64,000 nt of DNA from Rostratula benghalensis (taxonomy: Eukaryota > Chordata > Aves > Charadriiformes > Rostratulidae): the NCBI GenBank assembly GCA_013399305.1, contig VXAI01000474.1, positions 310,169 through 374,168 of the forward strand, given 5' to 3'. The position numbers and the translations under genes are program-made. Below are positions 18,191 through 30,008 of this stretch, piece after piece. The notes under the pieces were generated by a model, which was not told the origin of the DNA, ran no database searches, and was given only the letters and a program-made list of their open reading frames with translations. Position 1 is the first letter of the stretch, and each line of letters opens with the position of its first letter.

Positions 18191-21100
18191 CATAGAGGAG
18201 CACAGGGATGTGAGGGCACCACGTTGCCATGACAGGCAATTTTCAGGAAAAGCCGCTTGTGAACGGGACGTTGCTTTGGGAACCGCACCGTAAAATTCAT
18301 CTGCAATAGCTGTTCAAAAGAAGGGACATGATATGTGTTACCTACCCAGCAGTGCACGAGGGAGCACCTACACTCGTTCATGCTTGAATACCTGCGGCTG
18401 ACATGCACTACCAAAGATTTGAGGTAACGTGGGTGTGTTGTTCTAATTTAAAAATAAATAAATAAAATGAGAGAACTGGAGGTGATCACTGATCTTCTGT
18501 GATCAGATGTATGGTTTTCTCATGAGAATCCATGCTCCTGAAGCGTGCTGTGTTAGCGTTGGGAAAAAAATATATCTGTGATCACAATTGAGAGGGTCTG
18601 GGCAAAATAGAGTTTTGTAAGTGACAACAATAGCAATGGATACAGTCTACATTGTCAGAGCCAAAAAAATTCTTTCTTGCCTGCTGTCCTGATTCCTCTC
18701 TCCCTTGCTCACACTAATCCTGTCAGAACCCGCAAAAACAAAATAAAAAGAAGTAACATTGAAGCTAAATTTATGGAGTCAGACATTTAATGACAGGCCT
18801 TTATACCTGAAGTATCACTTCAGATATACGTGTGCCTGTGTCCCTTGAGCTGAAATTTTACTACCGAAGGCTAAAGGAAAATTAGCTTAAAACCAAAATA
18901 GAGCTAAACTTACGTATAGACTTTAAAATCTGTTACTCACAAGACTAAGGCCAATATTCCTTGGTTCCTTCAATGCTTCTGCAAATTTTAATTCATATTG
19001 GTTAAGAAGGCAAACAAAACAAGCCCGGCAATTTTAACTCCATTTGATTGAGAAGCAAGATTCTGTAAATGCTAACACCCACTGCTGTGAAGGAGACCAG
19101 AACGATTGAAACTGTCCCCTGCAAGTGGGATGGTTCAAACTCAATCATACAACACAGGACTTCTGGTAAGACTCCAGTCCCTTCCTGTACGTGGAGGACT
19201 AATGCACTGTGCACTGCAATTGTGCATGCAGAGAGCAGCTCAGACTTGCACACACAGCCAGGCATGTTTGCCTGGGAAGAGCCACATTAATTTTTACTAC
19301 AAACCAGTTCACCCTGACGGCATACGGGGCCACCTTCTTCACGCTGCTACTTTTCAAAGCTCATACCAGCATTGTCTCCAATCCCATTCATACCCCTCCA
19401 GCTGGGAGGTTCAGCCCTCTCTGCTCTCACACTCTGTCTCAAAGGGGCAGAGCGAGCTGGGTTGGACACCTGGGACGCAGGGGAGTTTTTGTGCTTTTAG
19501 GAAACACTGGTTTCAGGCCAGTGCAGCTCGGTGTTTCCTCTGTGGTGTCCACCAGGTGGCACAGGCTCCTGGCAGCTTTACAAACACGTAATGGAGCATC
19601 AGACCGCAAAGGGGATTTCTGCTTTCCTGGACTGCACTGATGCCTCAGCAGAGAGAGCTCCTTGTTTTTCTGTCCTCGGGATGTGCACAGCAAGTTTCAC
19701 GCCGGTATCGACAGTTTCATCGCTGTATTACAACAGAATGCAAAAGCACAAATCAGATCCTAGTGCTGCCAAGGCAGATGCAGCAGGTACCATACGTGCA
19801 CCATAAAATCTGCCACCTAAGCAATGATTATCCTCGCTTTATTGACCTGGAATTTCAATCTATAAACAGGGACCACTGACTTGCCTGATATCCCAGGCCT
19901 CCATGCATCATCTACACCTTCTTTGTGATACGTCTTTTGCAGGATGAGTCCTGATCCAAAGCAAATTATTGCCTGCTTTCTATTCCTCACCAAGCCAAGA
20001 AGCTGTTTCGTTCTAAAATGCCACCCAGGAGCAAACCTGCTGTGAGCTCTGGAGCACAGGATGTAGCACCTGCTTAAACACTAGCAAAAACATCAGCGAA
20101 GGATGCTGCAATCTGCTATTTTGAAGAATTCAGAGGGATAATTTAATTGATTAGAATCAATTAATTAATTGTGGCTGTCTTTAGCTGTGTGCGGGTAGTT
20201 CACTCATCAATAATGAAACAATGGTGTGCAGGAGAGCCATGAAGGGAGGTAATTGTGAAACAGCAATCTCCAGCAGGTCTGCAACACCCACTGCTGTTCC
20301 CAAATAATAATACTTTTCCTTATATTCTCCACAAGAATTTAAGTGTTTCTGCACAAAACTTATTAAGTTGTCTCAACATTTGGAGGGGGTAACGATTTTT
20401 AGGTCCCATAGATCAGCTCCTAGAGGATTTCACATGGCACATAAGTATGTAACATCTCCTGCATCACAGATGAAGCATCACTAAGTGTCACAATAATGGC
20501 TCTACCGTCCCCTCAGGATGGAAGCCTGTCCCCTGAAGCTGTCCCTGCTCAGCCATGCCACCATCCCTGTGCCTACAGGGCCTCCCACCAGGCTCCATCA
20601 CCCCACAGCCTTCTCCACTGCCACCTTGCTGTTGTGGAAACTCCCTCGATATGTGAGGGAAAATGAGTGCCATTAATACTCCAACATGCTCTAAAAATGG
20701 TATATTAAAGTTTTTCCACCTACTTTAAGGGTGCAGCTACCTCAGTGAGGGAGCCCCTCTTCCCCAGGGCTGGACTGACAAGAGCAGGGAGCAGCTGGGC
20801 ACAGCCCACCCGGAGAACAGCAGGAGGCCCCGGAGCAGCTGATTTTATCAGATTTAAAGGCAAATCCCAGCCCTGGCTCCTGACAGAAAATGACAAGATG
20901 GGCCCAGGCAGCTGGGTCACTGTGTTCAGCTCCCACAGAACCTGATAGTGTGTTGAGCGTGGCTGTGGTGGGACAGCAAACATGCCTCCCCTGAGGGAAG
21001 GCGCTGAGCTGAGGCCTCCATGGTGCTGAGGCCTCGGTGGAGCAGAGACCTCCATGAAGCCACAACACTCCACGAGCCCTGGAGGGCTAAGACAGCCCAG

Positions 21101-21240
21101 TGAGCAGCACCTAAAGCAGGGAGAGCCCCTTTTCCAGGGCTCCTTGTCACCCGGTGGGCAAGAGCAGGCGGTGGGTGAGGGTGGAGGAAGGGATGAGGTG
21201 GTGGGAGAGGGTGGCTGCTGGGTGCCAGGGCCTGGCACAG
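18191..21240. other. Intergenic, no gene recognised
   Basis: AT-rich, with an (AAAT)n run near 18450-18470 and an AT-rich palindromic patch at 20140-20172 (TTGATTAGAATCAATTAATT). GC rises after 20.5 kb. No exon structure was found. Confidence 0.55.
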
Positions 21241-21246
21241 AGGAGG

Positions 21247-21910
21247 TGTTATGGTTTGAGGAACCCACAATTTTTTGTGGTCTGGACAATTATTCTCTCA
21301 CCTGATGACCTTTCCCCACTGGGGAGGGGGAATTAGGAAAACAAGGAAACTCAAGGGTTGAAATATAAACGGATTTAATAGAATTAGATTAGATAATTAA
21401 CATTAATAACACTAATGAGCTAGTATGGATCCCATATACAAGGAGTATACTTGGCCCATTCTGTCATGGGAAGCTGGTCCCTCCCCATAGGGGACAGCAA
21501 ATGTGGGACCCTGCAAGCGCTGCAGCTTCGGTAGGAAAGGAAGGGCTCAGGGCTCCAACACCAAGGCAAGGAGTTCTCAGGATGGCAGCCACCAAGGAGG
21601 AAAGAGAGAAAACTCCTCGGCAAACTTTGTAGTTTATATTGAATGGGATGTTTATGGTACAAAATAACCCTGTTGGCAGCTTGGTTCAAGTGCCTGGGTC
21701 TTGCTCCTCCTTGTCCCCGCACCTGACAAGGCTCAAAAACGTTAACACCTTGAAACCTGCATAGCACAGCTGGCTACAAAGTGAATATTTTCCCAAAATC
21801 AAACACTAGAGTCTTCTAAAAATGCAGTTTTCCCTAGCAATAGAAGAGACCTTATTGAAAAGTAAAACTACTGAAAGAGAAATTAATCCTGTGTCACTCA
21901 AAGCAGGACA
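21247..21910 (+). mobile_element. Solo LTR of an endogenous retrovirus (copy 1)
   Basis: A 664-bp element that starts TGTTATGGTTTGAGG and ends CAGGACA, so it has TG...CA termini. It is flanked by a perfect 5-bp target duplication GGAGG at 21242-21246 and 21911-21915. It aligns along its whole length with the element at 51575-52194. No internal retroviral sequence adjoins it, which is what recombination between two LTRs leaves. A 5-bp duplication fits ERVL or ERVK-type integrases; the exact family is not assigned. Confidence 0.93.
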
Positions 21911-21915
21911 GGAGG

Positions 21916-22825
21916 GCTCTGTGAGGGTTGTATTGAGGCAGAGAGAACGATGTCCTGAGTCTCCCTATTTGTGCCGTCCTGACTTGCCCTGTCTCTGTTT
22001 AAAGCGAGATTCATCTGGCTGCATCCATCGAGCCCTCCTCCTTCTGCTCCCTGTGTCACTCGGTGCCCCATGGGGCTCCCCAGTGCCACTTCGGGCCACT
22101 GTGCCCTCCTCCCTATCCTCGGCTGGGCACGGCGCTCCTCGCCCAGCTCCGAGTGACTCAACAGCCACAACAGCTTTTTAAACACCAGGCTCTGCAGCGA
22201 GGCCACCCCCCTTGCTGCCACCGCTGGGGCTGACGTGCTTTTTCGGTGTAAATGCTAACGGGAAGCTCGAAAGCAGCTGCGTTACTGGCGGGAGCCACCT
22301 GACACCCGGTGATGCCGCCTGCTCTGTCACCGCGTATCACTGCCTCTTGCGTCATCGCTACATGACTCCAGCTTTCCTGGGACCTGGTTATGCAAAAAAA
22401 GCCCCCCCCCCCCAAAAAAAAAAAACCAAACAACTAAAGGCGAAAAAAAAGCATCCTCACTGACCCACTGACATGTTTCTCAGTGCAGGGCTGTGGCAAG
22501 AGGGCGTGTGGTGAGGCAGCGCTCGGCAGAAGAGGAGCTCATCGTCCCCCTCTCGATTGGCCTGGGTGGCTCTTGGGTGAGGAGCCCACACCAGATGACT
22601 CCGGGTGCCAGAAGGTGAGTCCTGGCCGAGGTGGTGCCAGGGAGGTCACAGCTTTGGGACTTGTCTGGGTGGTGTGGGGCAAAGAAGATAGCGATACCCT
22701 ACCAGAAAGTCATTGCCATGCTCGTCCCTAGACCCCTCCTACCTTGTCTGAAAACTGAATGAGTTCTCGCATGAAAATTGCTGGCTTTTGAAATTTTTCA
22801 TCTTTTTTTTCTTCTTTCTTTTCTT
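21916..22825. other. CpG-richer intergenic stretch, candidate promoter/exon
   Basis: Between 22.0 and 22.65 kb CpGs are more frequent than in the flanks. An AP-1-type TGACTCA lies at 22154-22160, an inverted CCAAT (ATTGG) at 22556-22560, and a strong donor CAGAAG|GTGAGT at 22615. A C-run and A-run follow at about 22404-22450. A purine/pyrimidine-skewed sequence leads into the gap. No coding frame is convincing. Confidence 0.4.
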
Positions 22826-22957
22826 NNNNNNNNNNNNNNNNNNNNNNNNNNNNNNNNNNNNNNNNNNNNNNNNNNNNNNNNNNNNNNNNNNNNNNNNNNN
22901 NNNNNNNNNNNNNNNNNNNNNNNNNNNNNNNNNNNNNNNNNNNNNNNNNNNNNNNNN
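22826..22957. other. Assembly gap (132 Ns) in a pyrimidine tract
   Basis: The Ns are flanked by TTTTTTTTCTTCTTTCTTTTCTT on the left (given here by type only) and TCTATTCTTTTTTTCTC on the right. The missing sequence is probably more of the same low-complexity polypyrimidine tract. A CA-rich segment lies further on at 23142-23168. Confidence 0.97.
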
Positions 22958-25900
22958 TCTATTCTTTTTTTCTCTTCCCATTTTTCCTTCTTTCTTCTCT
23001 TCTCTCTCTCTCCCCTGTATGTTATCTATATGCACTCTAGGCTTCTCCCCGCCTGTCCCTGAATTTATCTCTTTCTCTAAACTTCTGACATTTGGCACTC
23101 CTCCCTGCCATACCTGCCAACACACTGACACCTGTATGCACACACACACACGGATGCACACACACTCACTGTACTGCCCCAATACCTTCCTCCCTGATTT
23201 ATCTTCCCATCCTCAGGGGGAGTGATGGAGACAGTTATATTTGTAGATATTTTTGTGTGTGTGTGTTTGTCTAGTTGTCGAACTTGGGCATTTTTGTTGC
23301 CTTTTCTTTCCTGTGTGCTTATTTTGGTTCAATCTTCTCTTCACATCAGAAACGCCAGTGTTCATGCACGTGCATGTTCTTGGCTGAGGGACTAAGGAAA
23401 AGTTTATTTTCTTCATTGGGGAGATTTTTGTTGTGTTTAGAGCATCACCTAGCAGTGGTAGGTCTAGTGCTATAGCGTCTATAGCAGCCAGCACAGCAGC
23501 TGAGCTGGATAATAACGTAGTGAATGGTGGGTCTGCAGCCCGGAAGAGCTGCACCATCTCCTTGGAAGAGCTGCAGCAGAAAGGTGTCTTCCTTGGAGAG
23601 CATCTTCTACTGGCAGCTCCCACCCTGGCAGAAGGACCCACCCCGCAGCGGATGGAGCCCTTTGTGTGCCTCTGCACAACGCTCGGCTTGCGGAGGTGAC
23701 GAGACCAGGAAAGGCAGTTGGCCTTAGTGGTACCAGTGGTTAGTGTGGAGTGGATGGATGCCTAGGCCAAAAACAGCTCCTGTCACGGAGGCCCCTCTAT
23801 GGTGTTGGTGTTTGCTCAATTTTATGTTTTTAATGCTGCAAACTGCTGTGAATTTCCTACATTAGTGAGCTTGCACTGAAAAGCACGAACCATTTTGTTC
23901 CATGGGGTCTGTATGTGCTTGAAAAATGTTAAAATATTATTAACACCGTGCAGTACTGTTTCTTTCTGACCTTGCTCAGCTTGTAATGTGGTTTCTTCAG
24001 TTCACAAAGCTTCTGGGGACAAACCTTTTCCTCTCTTGCTTTGAAAAACCTTTTGCATCTTATTTCAAGGATGGGAAGGGGTTGTTGTAATCTCCCCCTC
24101 TCCCTCTCAAGACTTCCCCTTCTGTAGCAAATTTGAGAGAAAACAAAGGAAAACTATTCTGAAGGCACACAGGATTTATATAAAAGCAGGTGATACGTGT
24201 TCATGATACCTGGAGGAAGGTTTAAAATTATTGTGTGTTATTTCTGAAGCTTGTGGTGAAATAGTTCTTGCTTTGAATTTTAGAGCTGATAACTGCCATG
24301 AAATTTTTGATATGAAGAAAAGGTCTATTTAATTCCCCTTTTTCTGCCCAAGGTTCAGTGTCCTTGTTTTGTTTCAGCAAAACAGTGAACTTTGCAGGGA
24401 AGGAAATGACACATTAAATATTCTAATTATATTAATTGCGGAGAGTGATAAATGTCACAGTCAGGAACTTAGAGGAGTCATGAAGCTCCACTTCAGAGTC
24501 AGTTTTTGGTGTCAGAAGCGCTTTAAAGCGGTACAGAAATCTGCACAAAACTAAAGGCTGTGCCTTGAAGCCGCTTTCCCTACTGCCTTTCAGTGAACTC
24601 CAAGATACAGCATTTCCTTCTCTGTGGGCAAAATTATCCCCAGAGTTTCCTGTTAATGTTGTTACTTAATTAAAACGTAGGAGAATTGGGAATGTGCTGT
24701 CAATAGGCCTTGAGAGTTACTCCTGAGCAGGGGTCCTGCTGCCTTGGATTAATTGACTCCCTTGGGCGCGCTGTGCATCCCTCACCACGCAAAAATCGTG
24801 GTGTGTTCAACTATTTCAGGTTGCTGTGGGAGCAATGGCCTTTTCTTTGCTCTTTGTCTAATGTTAAACCCAATATTCTTTGTGTACTTTGCAACCATCA
24901 CAAGTAATATACAGTAGATGAAACTCTAGTGAGAAAAGCTGATACGCAAAAGAAAATGAAACTGCCATCCTGAATTCTGTGGAATTAACCAAATTTCCCC
25001 TTCTACATAGGTGTCAAGATTGTAGATATAAAATGCAAGTTAATGAAACTTGCACTTTGTGTACATCAGTTGAAAGACCTACTGAGGCTCATATGACAGA
25101 GATGAGTATCTATCTGGATGTTGCAAATCTGCCAAACCTCAATCTGCTGTTCATAATCACTTGGTTATTTAAATAAGCAATGTAAAATGTAGTTCCAGCT
25201 GCAGCACCTTGTTATTGCTAGCAGACAGATACTAACAGTAAACTAACATCAAACACACGCTAAAAAAATCATTCTGAAGAATCTTAATGAAATTATCTGA
25301 AAAGTTATGTCATTATATAAGTAAATGAAGACTGTGGGAGGAACTTTCACATTCACTGACTTTCAGTGCCAATGGCATGTGCTTACATAGCTGAGACATG
25401 AAAAGAGGAGATTTTTTCCTTAAAAGTCAAATTTACAAAATCTCCTTAGACGTAAGAGTTTAGCAGGGCACTTGGATGAGGTTCACAAACAGGATTTAAA
25501 AGCACCAGCCCTAAGTTTTGCTGATTTTCTTTCGTAGTTTGTGTTGTTGCCTCCAGACCCTTTGATGTCCCTTGCTCTTCCCAGCCACCCAGCCCTTGTA
25601 CCCTGTGCTCCAGCTCAGCTTCGTTCCCATTTCCCTCTGGGATTTATTGTGCCATAAGACAGTTCACATTTTCAGCTCATCAGACATTGGTTTTCAGTGC
25701 TGTTTAGATACGTGCATCTCTAAATAGTTTTAGAAAATGGGTTGTAGGTACCTGAAATCGGCACTGCTATAATGCCGCATCCCCTTGACGTTCTTTGTAG
25801 ATTTTGCTCCTGAATTTTATGGGTTATTTTTGAGTGAGATTGTTTCAATGGCTTTTACAAGCTGTATTTTTTGTCATTACACATTTTTGGCAGCAGACTG

Positions 25901-28900
25901 GTGGAGCAGAAGGAACCAGTTCAGAGGGCTTACTCTTTATTTAAGCAAATTTAAATTAACGTAATGTACTTGCTAACATGCATCCATATGTTTGACAGTG
26001 TATTAGGAAATGCAAACCCAGAAAAGGAAATCAGCCCTTGGGTATTTTTGGACCTCACAGATTACAACTGAACTTTTTTTTTTTCAAGAGACTATATTCA
26101 AAAACCAACCCTGAAACTGTTTTTCTAGGAGTTTCACTGGCAAAATATTTTGACTGATAAAACATGGAAACTGTTTCTAGGAAGACTCAAAGTCTTCACC
26201 CTCTTCAAATTTACGAAGGAAAATGTCATTTCAAAAAGGCATTTTCTTGCTGAAATGGGTCAATTTCATATGATAGAAAATGCTTGACAATCCTGAAAAT
26301 TTTCATGCTGAAATGGGTCAATTTCTTACGAGAGAAGATGCTTGACAATCCCAAAACATTTAATTTGCGGCGAACCTGAAGTGTTTTCTTTGGATCCCAT
26401 AGAAACAGTTTTGCAGCTGTTTGATTCAGCCCAGGCTGGAGCTCTCCCAGGGCATCCCAATAGGAGCTGCAGAGGGAACTCAGGTATATAAATAAATAGA
26501 GGGAGAAGGGTCACACAGACAGTGTAATGCAACCAAAACCGCGACTTCAGAGAGAAACACAATTTTGTATATTTTTTTTACTTTCCCACAAAAACTCTTT
26601 CTTCTGCTCCATGTAGCTAACACCTACAAAGCTGAATTTGGACGTGGGCAGCAGATTTGCTTCTCCTATCGAAAGATAATGATGAGAGCGGGTTTTGCAC
26701 CCCCCATATACAAGATCTTGTCTGTTGTGAGTAGAGGGGTATGAGCAGTGTAACGTGGAATTCCAGTTTGCTGCATTCTTTCTAGTGGGGTGTGCTGGGG
26801 GGAGAACGAAGCTTTGAGTGGTGGAACGTGGTTGTGTTGTCTCGGTGTAGCTGAAGCATTCGAGTAGCCGCTCTCCAGAACTACTTTGTAGATACCGGGT
26901 GGGCATCGTAAACAAGGTGACTGCTTTTAAATTCTTTCCATGTTTAATTGTGAAAATAATTAGTAGCCAGCATTGCTTTTGATTTAAAGAGAGCGTTAGA
27001 GTAAATACCTGTATTAAATCAACTATTCAGTTGATTTTAAAAAAAGCTGTGAGAAGGACATTTCCCAGACCAAGGAGCAAGCACTGAGAGCCCACCTGGA
27101 GGTTGGAACCTCCTGTTTCTACATGTGAGAAATGCCCTTGAGGTATCGTACACAATCCAACACTTCAAATTTTTTAAATATCTTGTTATGTTAAATTTTT
27201 TATCTCTCTAAACTTGAACTTTGCTATGCTGTGGCTAGTTTCTTGGTGACATTCAAAGGTTTGTTGGGAGAGAAAAAGCGCTGTTCGTAAGTGTACTACG
27301 TGCTGATTAGCCCGTATCTGGCACCTCTGCTTATCAGAAATAATTATTGCAATAATTAACTGTAGGATGACGTCTATGCTGGTATCGGTGCAATAATCTG
27401 CAGATAGGCAGTATTTTGGAAAAGATTAATGACTGCGGCCTCTGACATTTCTGATTGCCAGAGCTAACAGGCTTCACTAAAATAGACCGCTCTTTAAATT
27501 CAGACGTCCTTTAAGGTGTCTCAGAACTGCAGGCCTTCAATGAAGAGGCTCTAAATCATCGACTATTTTAAGAAAACACTCCAGTTCTAACTTTAAAAGA
27601 TGTCTGCGTGGCAGCATGTTTTTGAAAGCTAAATTCAAGTGATGTTAAGTGTTAAAATCAACGTATGAAGAACTTTGGGGTTGTTTTGTTGTTGTTGTGG
27701 GGTTGTTTTGTGAGGTTGTTTTGTTGTTGTTGTTGTAGGGAAGCTTCCTATTTGTCTTCTTTTTGAGAGGCCTCAATGTTATATTTCTAATGCTTGACAT
27801 CCACAAGAGCTAAACACATTTTTCTCTAACTGAAAGCTGAGACTCTGTCTAATGAGGTAACTTCAACTGGCAGAGGCTTTCACAAAACAGTAGTTATAAG
27901 GAAAGTCTTATTAAGCTTCAGGATTTTTTGCCTGAGAGACCCCCAAACATCTGTCCACCTGCAAGGAACGACCCGAGGACCCAGCCCCATTCTTGTGATT
28001 CTGCCCTGGACTTTTTTCCCCAAAAGACAACCCCCTGGGGCACAATCCAGTTTTTGCTGCTCATCTTTTCTCACTGCCTGTAGCTTGTCTCGCAGTTTCC
28101 CCTGGCTGCAGTGTTGTTCTCTGCTTCCTGGCTGGGTTTTTGTGTTGGGTTGTGTTTGATGTGATGTGTGATCTCACTGTGCTAACATGTCAATGTGGCT
28201 GCAGCAACTGGGGGACTCAAGTGTCCCCTGAATTTCAGTCTGCAGGGAGGCGAGCACTGATCCTGTGCTCCCAGGGATCTCTCAGACCTAAGAGCTGTGG
28301 CAGGTGACAACGTTTTGGTAAGTAATCTGACCTGTGTCTGGCTGAAATCTGTGCCAAGGTCACAGCTCCCTCCTTTTTCAAACTTGTGCAATAAGTCAGA
28401 TAAGACACACTTAGTAGCAGAAAGATAAGATGCAGGTAACAGCAGAACTTGGCTGTGTGTTTGGAGAAGGCAAAGTATCTTTATTTTCTTGTGGAGTCAA
28501 GCAGTTTAGGCAGAAATTCCTGCTGCTTCCATCTAGTGCAAGTGCACTGTGGACATCAATATTGCAAGGAATAACCCAAGGGATGGAAGAGATAGCTCAT
28601 TGTCTTTTCCTGCCTTTCTGTAAAAAAGTGCAGTTGCTGATTTCTGCTGCTTTTGCAGAAATCTGGAATAAGTTGTACAGCGTTAGTGGAGGCACTCCAG
28701 CTTTGACTCTAGTGTAGTTTCAGACAAAACCCAAGTCTTAATTTAGAGCCTTATCTTCTTTTCTGCTGATTTAAAAAGGAAACTGCAGCTATCAGTTTGA
28801 ATCTGGAAAAAAATATTTCTAGGACTGGACCATGTGAATTTATGTAAGCATTTCACTCCAGTTACCCAGAAGTAAGTATTTTGCATCTGATAAAGTACTA

Positions 28901-29755
28901 ATAAGCACCCTCTTGCTTTGGGCACAAACTCAATGATTTGGGACTGAAATCAGGAGTGCAGGTGGGTTGTCACTAGCTCTTTGTGCTACAGAAACTCAGG
29001 CAGAAGTGGTCGATGCATGACTCTGCCTTGCAAAATCTTCAAATCTTCCCTTTATTTCCTGTGACAGCGGAGCGAAAGGGAAACCTCTGACAGAAAAATC
29101 TTGATATTAACAAGTAATGAATAAAAGACATGATCATGGTGCTTTTGCATGGGCATACGAGTGGAGGAAGCTTGGCAGACTTCAAGACCAGCCAGCAGCG
29201 ATGGCTTATTTCCTTTAAAAAGCAAAAGGGAAGCTTTTAGAGAGCATCAGATCCTTTGACAGGACTTCTGTGAAAGAACACAAGGATGGGAATCTTCCTG
29301 CCAGAAAATAATGACAAAGGCACCAGAACCAGAAAATTAGGGTCCTCAATATGCTCCACTCCTCCTCAGCTAAATACTTCTGTACATCTTAACGTGAATT
29401 TCTATTCACACTATTTCTGTTTCTACTTTGTGATCATCAGTTTCTCATTCTGAAACAGGAGGGTAAGTAATGAGATGGCTTTTACTTAGGCTCTGAAAAA
29501 ACTTCTGTGAACAGGATGCTGTGATCAGTCCTGCATTCTGGAAGTCCTTGCGCTGGAGCCAGGAGCGGGAAAAGACTGGGAGAAGGAGTGGGAGAGCTTG
29601 GCTTTGGTTTGTCTAAATAAAGGAAAATAATTTCTATGGGCTGGAATCTGGATGGCAGCGCTGCTGGGTTAGAAAAGCCCCATGGGGTGTCACCATCAGT
29701 GACAAGCCAAGGCCCTAATTCAGTTTTCTAAATAAGGAATAATTTGCAACTGCTG
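22958..29755. other. Intergenic, mostly AT-rich, no gene recognised
   Basis: Contains an imperfect two-copy 58-bp tandem repeat at 26249-26364 and GTT-rich runs at 27680-27737. The 88-codon open frame at 23433-23699 sits after an acceptor-like TTTTTGTTGTGTTTAG, but I recognise no domain in it. The remainder is free of repeats I know. Confidence 0.55.
26249..26364. repeat. 58-bp imperfect tandem duplication
   Basis: GCTGAAATGGGTCAATTTC starts at 26249 and again at 26307, each followed by TGCTTGACAATCC. A handful of mismatches show that it is older than the 33-bp duplication at 12.85 kb. Confidence 0.9.
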
Positions 29756-29756
29756 A

Positions 29757-30008
29757 TGTACGGGTACAAGTTGGAACACAGGAGGTTCCACTGAAATAGG
29801 AGGAAAAACTTCTTCCTGGTGAGGGTGAGGGAGCACTGGCAGGGGCTGCCCAGAGAGGTGGTGGAGTCTCCTTCTCTGGAGACGTTCAAACCCCTCCTGG
29901 ACACGTTCCTGTGTGACCTGCTCTGGGTGTTCCTGCTCTGGCAGGGGGATTGGACTGGATGAGCTTTCAAGGTCCCTTCCAATCCCTGAGATTCTGTGAT
30001 TCTGTGAT
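29757..30008 (+). mobile_element. CR1 LINE 3' fragment, plus orientation
   Basis: About 250 bp of CR1 3' end, closely matching 17940-18190, with a perfect tail of GATTCTGTGATTCTGTGATG. The strong identity to the 17.6 kb copy and the intact tail mark a recent insertion. Confidence 0.95.

Noticed and set aside
23433..23699. An 88-codon frame after an acceptor-like TTGTTGTGTTTAG
   Set aside because: Reads like a possible protein (SAARKSCTISLEELQQKG) but I recognise no family, and no partner exon is visible; kept only as a note.
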